64,000 nt of DNA from an uncultured Lachnospiraceae bacterium (GTDB lineage Bacteria; Bacillota; Clostridia; Lachnospirales; Lachnospiraceae). The notes beneath the pieces were generated by a model that did no database searches, was not told the DNA's origin, and worked only from the letters and a program-made list of their open reading frames with translations. Below are positions 60,816 to 64,000 of the stretch, piece by piece (position 1 is the stretch's first letter; each line of letters opens with the position of its first letter). Location: contig URUY01000020.1 of NCBI GenBank assembly GCA_900551115.1, positions 4,042 through 68,041 on the forward strand, read 5' to 3'. Made by a program: the position numbers and the translations under genes.

Positions 60816-61595
60816 ATTTTTGAAAGGTTCTTTTACTTTTTCCTTATTCTTGTCAAGAAAGAATGCCATACCGTATTTCTGGTCTTCTGTTTCAAAGCAG
60901 TCGCCGAAAAGCTTTTCTTCCAGTGCAACTGCGTCATCCATGGAAAGGTCAAGACCATCGTTAATTGCCTTTTTGCAGTTGCGTACTGCAATAGGCGCAT
61001 TCTTTGCAATGCCTGCTGCCATTTTCTCTGCTGCGGGCATCAGCTCTTCCTGTGTATAAACCGCATTTACAAGACCGATACGGAGTGCTTCGTCAGCCTT
61101 GATGTTTCTTGCCGTATAAATCATCTGCTTTGCCATACCTGCGCCAACCAGACGCGCAAGTCTCTGGGTACCGCCAAAACCGGGGGTAATGCCCAGGCCT
61201 ACTTCCGGCTGTCCGAAAACAGCGTTATCGGAGCAGATTCTGATATCACAGCTCATGGAAATTTCACAGCCGCCGCCTAATGCGAAACCGTTTACTGCTG
61301 CAATTACAGGAATTGGGAAGGTCTCTAACTTACGGAAAACATCGTTTCCTTTTTTACCGAAGGCTTCACCCTCTGCCTTTGTCAGCGTACTCATCTCTCC
61401 GATATCAGCGCCTGCAACAAAGGATTTCTGTCCTGCGCCTGTTAAAATAAGGCATCTTACTTCATCCAGGTTCACTGCATCCAAAGTAGCATCCAGTTCC
61501 TCAAGCACCTGTGAATTCAGTGCATTTAACGCCTTTTCACGATTGATGGTAATAACCGCTGTCTGTCCCTTTTGTTCGTATACAATGTAATCCAT
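60810..61595 (-). CDS. crt: 3-hydroxybutyryl-CoA dehydratase (crotonase)
   Basis: Dehydrates 3-hydroxybutyryl-CoA to crotonyl-CoA. 261 residues of the enoyl-CoA hydratase fold: oxyanion-hole SFVAGADIGEM and AAVNGFALGGGCEISMSCD with the catalytic Glu, and QPEVGLGITPGFGGTQRL with the second Glu. Second gene of the butyrate operon. Confidence 0.95.
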   Translation of the reverse strand: MDYIVYEQKGQTAVITINREKALNALNSQVLEELDATLDAVNLDEVRCLILTGAGQKSFVAGADIGEMSTLTKAEGEAFGKKGNDVFRKLETFPIPVIAAVNGFALGGGCEISMSCDIRICSDNAVFGQPEVGLGITPGFGGTQRLARLVGAGMAKQMIYTARNIKADEALRIGLVNAVYTQEELMPAAEKMAAGIAKNAPIAVRNCKKAINDGLDLSMDDAVALEEKLFGDCFETEDQKYGMAFFLDKNKEKVKEPFKNA

Positions 61596-61646
61596 TGTGG
61601 TATACTCCTTTTCTTTATTTTAAAATACTTGCCGCATTGCATACAG

Positions 61647-61687
61647 CATGGAGAATACCGGAAGCCACCTTCCGGACATTCTCCATG
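61647..61687. other. Hairpin between thl and crt
   Basis: CATGGAGAAT.CCGGAAG pairs with CTTCCGG.ATTCTCCATG around a 4-base loop, nearly perfect over 17 bp. No T-run follows on the minus strand, so it is likely an mRNA processing or stability element, not a terminator. Confidence 0.6.
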
Positions 61688-61706
61688 TCAAATCACGTGT
61701 TTAAGA

Positions 61707-62891
61707 TTAGTCTTCAATCTTTACGATTGTAGAGCAGCCCATGCCGCCGCCGATACACAGGGTTGCAAGACCTGTCTTAGCACCCTTTGCCTGCATCTCA
61801 TGAAGCAGAGTTACTAAAATACGGCATCCGGAAGCACCTACGGGATGACCCAATGCAATAGCGCCGCCATTAGGATTTAACTGCCTGTCAACATCGATGC
61901 CCAAATCCTTGCCTACTGCAACGGACTGTGCTGCAAATGCTTCATTTGCTTCGATAATATCGAAATCTTCAATCTTCATACCGGCCTTAGCCATTACCTT
62001 CCTTGTAGAAGCTACAGGACCAATACCCATTACCTCAGGCCTTACGCCTGCAAGTGCGCCTGCTACGAAGGTAGCCATAGGCTTAACACCCAGTTCTTTT
62101 GCTTTTTCTTCGCTCATTACAACGATAGCTGCTGCACCGTCGTTGATACCGGAAGCGTTACCTGCCGTAACAAATCCGCCGGGATTGATTGCACGAAGCT
62201 TTGCAAGACCTTCGATAGTAGAACCTGCACGAGGGCCTTCATCCTTATTAAATACAACAGTTTCTTTTTTCTTCTTTACTTCTACGGGAACGATTTCTGC
62301 ATCGAATGCACCGCTTGCCTGCGCTGCTTCAGCCTTCTGCTGGCTCTTTAACGCAAACTCATCCAGTTCTTCACGGGTAAGTCCCCACTCTTCGCAGATA
62401 TTGTCTGCTGTCTTAATCATATGATAATCATTGAAAGCATCCCATAATGCGTCCTTAATCATGGTATCCACCATGGTCGCATTGCCCATACGGTAGCCGT
62501 AACGAGCCTGGGGAATTGCATAAGGAGCCATGGACATATTTTCCATACCGCCTGCAACTACGATATCAGCATCGCCTGCCATAATCATCTGTGCAGCCTG
62601 GTTTACGCAGTTAAGACCGGAGCCGCATACAACGTTCATGGTAACAGCGGGTACTTCAATAGGAAGGCCGGCTTTGATGGAAGCCTGACGTGCAACGTTC
62701 TGACCCTGGCCTGCCTGAATAACACAGCCCATGTACACCTGGTCTACTGCCTCAGGCGCAACACCTGCTCTGTTTAAAGCTTCTTTGATAACGATTGCTC
62801 CCAGCTCTGCTGCCGGAGTTGTGCTTAAGGAACCACCCATGGTACCGATTGCTGTACGGCATGCACCTGCTAATACAACTTTTCTTGACAT
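61707..62891 (-). CDS. thl: Acetyl-CoA acetyltransferase (thiolase)
   Basis: Condenses two acetyl-CoA to acetoacetyl-CoA. 394 residues from ATG 62891 (GGAGG 8 bases upstream). Catalytic C89 in NVVCGSGLN, His in GGAIALGHPVGASG and second Cys in LCIGGGMG. A longer reading to 62996 starts at the promoter itself and can be dismissed. First gene of the butyrate operon. Confidence 0.96.
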   Translation of the reverse strand: MSRKVVLAGACRTAIGTMGGSLSTTPAAELGAIVIKEALNRAGVAPEAVDQVYMGCVIQAGQGQNVARQASIKAGLPIEVPAVTMNVVCGSGLNCVNQAAQMIMAGDADIVVAGGMENMSMAPYAIPQARYGYRMGNATMVDTMIKDALWDAFNDYHMIKTADNICEEWGLTREELDEFALKSQQKAEAAQASGAFDAEIVPVEVKKKKETVVFNKDEGPRAGSTIEGLAKLRAINPGGFVTAGNASGINDGAAAIVVMSEEKAKELGVKPMATFVAGALAGVRPEVMGIGPVASTRKVMAKAGMKIEDFDIIEANEAFAAQSVAVGKDLGIDVDRQLNPNGGAIALGHPVGASGCRILVTLLHEMQAKGAKTGLATLCIGGGMGCSTIVKIED

Positions 62892-62967
62892 TTGATTTTC
62901 CTCCATTTTTCCGCGTTTTCGGGCTTTCATTTTGATTGTTATTTTTTTATCATTGCCGATTGTTTTT

Positions 62968-62996
62968 ATTTTAACATAGCCCCCTATGTTTTGCAA
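62968..62996 (-). promoter_or_regulatory. Promoter of the butyrate operon
   Basis: TTGCAA, 17-base spacer, TAAAAT on the minus strand, leaving a leader of about 70 bases before thl. The spacer is almost wholly occupied by the palindrome at 62973-62990. Confidence 0.65.
62973..62990. promoter_or_regulatory. Operator-like palindrome inside the thl promoter
   Basis: AACATAG-CCCC-CTATGTT, perfect 7-base arms, lying between the -35 and -10 boxes. A bound dimer there would repress or, as for MerR-type regulators, remodel the spacer. It does not match the Rex consensus TTGTTAANNNNTTAACAA. Confidence 0.6.
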
Positions 62997-63037
62997 TCAT
63001 TTTTCCTTAAAATTTGATAAAAAAATAACGATTCAAA

Positions 63038-63613
63038 TTATACGCTTCTTTCCTCCGGCCAAAACTCGGATAATGGATATACATTTTCTATATGAGTACT
63101 CCAATCGGCAAACACAATCAGCAGCACACGATTTCCATAATCAATTTGATAATATTCTTTTCTGTCTACTTTTATCTCTTCCTCTTTCCCGCTTCCGTCC
63201 GGTATACACACCAGCTTATAGTCGTGTATGTATCTGAAAACGTATCTTTCTTTTCCCACACATTTTCCGCAGCAAAAATAAATGCATTTCGTTTTGTATA
63301 ATCGATAGCGTCCACCGCGCCATAATAGAAAAAGTACCAGCACTAATACACAAATACCGACACACATCAGAACAGGCTGCTGCTGCTCTATAATTTCTTC
63401 CTTAAGCATATTGCGGCTTGGCGTAATCCTCCACGGTATATCTCTTTCATTCCATTCCTGAAAGCTAAATGAGAAAAGTAAGATTTCAAAAAAGCATATT
63501 ATGACCGCACAGCCGATTATAATGAACATAAACTCAGACCAAAGACGCTTTCTCTCTTTTTCCCTTATATACGTACTCATCTTCTCATCAGCAGGCTGCC
63601 ACAAAATATCCAT
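63038..63613 (-). CDS. Hypothetical protein with two membrane helices
   Basis: 191 residues. A charged N-terminus (1-25), one membrane helix (about 27-49), a 30-residue outer loop, a second helix (about 81-98), then a C-terminal soluble domain with C112 and C117 region YFCCGKC and strand-like repeats. AAGGAGG precedes ATG 63613. The two-helix-plus-domain layout is like YcxB-type proteins, but I cannot confirm it. Single gene between the butyrate operon and an Rpn-family gene. Confidence 0.7.
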   Translation of the reverse strand: MDILWQPADEKMSTYIREKERKRLWSEFMFIIIGCAVIICFFEILLFSFSFQEWNERDIPWRITPSRNMLKEEIIEQQQPVLMCVGICVLVLVLFLLWRGGRYRLYKTKCIYFCCGKCVGKERYVFRYIHDYKLVCIPDGSGKEEEIKVDRKEYYQIDYGNRVLLIVFADWSTHIENVYPLSEFWPEERSV

Positions 63614-63713
63614 AAAATTTCCTCCTTAGTCGATAGCTAAGTTTAATGGAATTTTATCATATTAATAACGCCATAGCAATCAGTAGTAAGACAATTATCC
63701 TTTCCTTTTAAAA

Positions 63714-64000
63714 TTACTCTTTCCAGTACTTATTCATGCCATTTTGGGCATTCTTCTCATCCAATCCAAATTTCTCTGCAACCTGCCTTTTTGTTTCCTC
63801 ATAAGATTTGCCAAATTCTCTGCAAATCTCGATTAACACCTGTATCCCTTCCAACCTGCCTTCTGACCTGCCTTCCAACCTGCCCTCCGACCTGCCTTCT
63901 AACCTGCCTTCTAACCTGCCTTCCGCTCTCTCATCCATCAGCAGTTCCTGCCATGCTGTAATCATATCGTATTCCTCCTCATTTTCATTGTTATGATTCA
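63714..64000 (-). CDS. Rpn-family recombination-promoting nuclease/transposase-like protein, C-terminal part
   Basis: The reading frame is open to the right edge, so this is the 3' end of a longer gene; ATG 63963-63965 need not be the start. The visible ~95 residues read NENEEEYDMITAWQELLMDE, then six EGRL/EGRS repeats (12-base units at about 63848-63915), then IQVLIEICREFGKSYEETK. Such repeat tails are typical of the PDDEXK/Rpn family of mobile-element-linked nucleases. The nuclease core lies outside the window. A relic of the same tail is at 14734-14892. Confidence 0.7.
   Translation of the reverse strand, partial: NHNNENEEEYDMITAWQELLMDERAEGRLEGRLEGRSEGRLEGRSEGRLEGIQVLIEICREFGKSYEETKRQVAEKFGLDEKNAQNGMNKYWKE

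Noticed and set aside
62973..62990. Rex (NADH-sensing) operator before thl
   Set aside because: Arms AACATAG/CTATGTT do not match TTGTTAANNNNTTAACAA.
62892..62996. Extended N-terminus of thiolase
   Set aside because: The extension starts at the -35 box of the promoter, so it would not be transcribed as coding sequence; ATG 62891 has a strong ribosome binding site.
63848..63927. Regular 12-base repeats as a possible CRISPR or integration site
   Set aside because: They are in frame and encode the EGRL/EGRS repeat tail of an Rpn-family protein.
1..64000. tRNA, rRNA, insertion sequence and phage genes
   Set aside because: No cloverleaf-like or rRNA segments, transposase with DDE core or integrase could be recognised on either strand by reading.

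Overview
The window looks like a chromosomal segment of an anaerobic gut Firmicute of the class Clostridia, most likely family Lachnospiraceae. The reasons are moderate GC, strong AGGAGG-type ribosome binding sites, TTGACA/TATAAT-type promoters, a complete butyrate pathway, intracellular pectin enzymes, DUF6583, DUF2935 and DUF975 proteins, and the programmed +1 frameshift in prfB. I do not name a species. No rRNA, tRNA or CRISPR array was seen.

Layout. 1-3.4 kb: a carbohydrate ABC importer on the minus strand (lipoprotein, long LplB-type permease, and the start of a second permease cut by the window edge). 3.6-11.7 kb: a cytoplasmic serine hydrolase, then a long minus-strand housekeeping operon with the tRNA t6A genes tsaE, tsaB and tsaD, plus rimI, rnz and ispD; mscL lies upstream behind its own terminator. 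11.8-13.0 kb: a riboflavin ECF S component under an FMN riboswitch with a terminator. 13.0-14.8 kb: a small XRE-regulated operon with three palindromic operators. 15-17.5 kb: tex. 17.7-19.7 kb: an AT-rich accessory patch (frameshifted DUF3800 gene, DUF2695, DinD). 19.8-21.9 kb: a candidate small RNA and a three-gene operon (DUF4190, an HExxH protein, DUF975). 21.9-25.7 kb: prfB and secA. 26-40.5 kb: a carbohydrate region with pectin methylesterase, two GH13 alpha-glucan enzymes, an AraC regulator, a TIM-barrel isomerase, GH28, uxaA, uxaB, a LacI regulator and uxaC. 40.9-43.8 kb: a second AraC gene and ptb-buk. 44-53 kb: ybaK with an ABC-2/DUF6583 system, and a pair of ABC exporter half-transporters. 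53-55.5 kb: feoAB. 55.6-56.5 kb: DUF2935. 56.7-63 kb: the butyrate operon thl-crt-hbd-bcd-etfB-etfA. 63-64 kb: a membrane protein and the 3' end of an Rpn-family gene.

How it fits together. The pectin enzymes lack signal peptides, so oligogalacturonides are probably imported first. They would then be demethylated (CE8), hydrolysed (GH28) and passed as galacturonate through UxaC, UxaB and UxaA to 2-keto-3-deoxygluconate. A shared LacI-type operator (TGTAAGTG[C/T]TTACA) stands in front of uxaB, a weaker copy in front of lacI-uxaC, and a near-identical copy in the leader of the ABC-importer lipoprotein gene more than 34 kb away. This ties uptake and catabolism into one predicted regulon. Carbon then reaches acetyl-CoA and butyrate through thl-crt-hbd-bcd-etfBA and finally ptb-buk, which makes ATP. 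I did not find one dramatic new system. The most interesting leads are the shared LacI operators, the operator inside the thl promoter, the triple XRE operator grown over a dead Rpn gene tail, the candidate small RNA at 19.8 kb, the HExxH/Cys-pair protein, and the ABC ATPase-DUF6583-ABC-2 unit.
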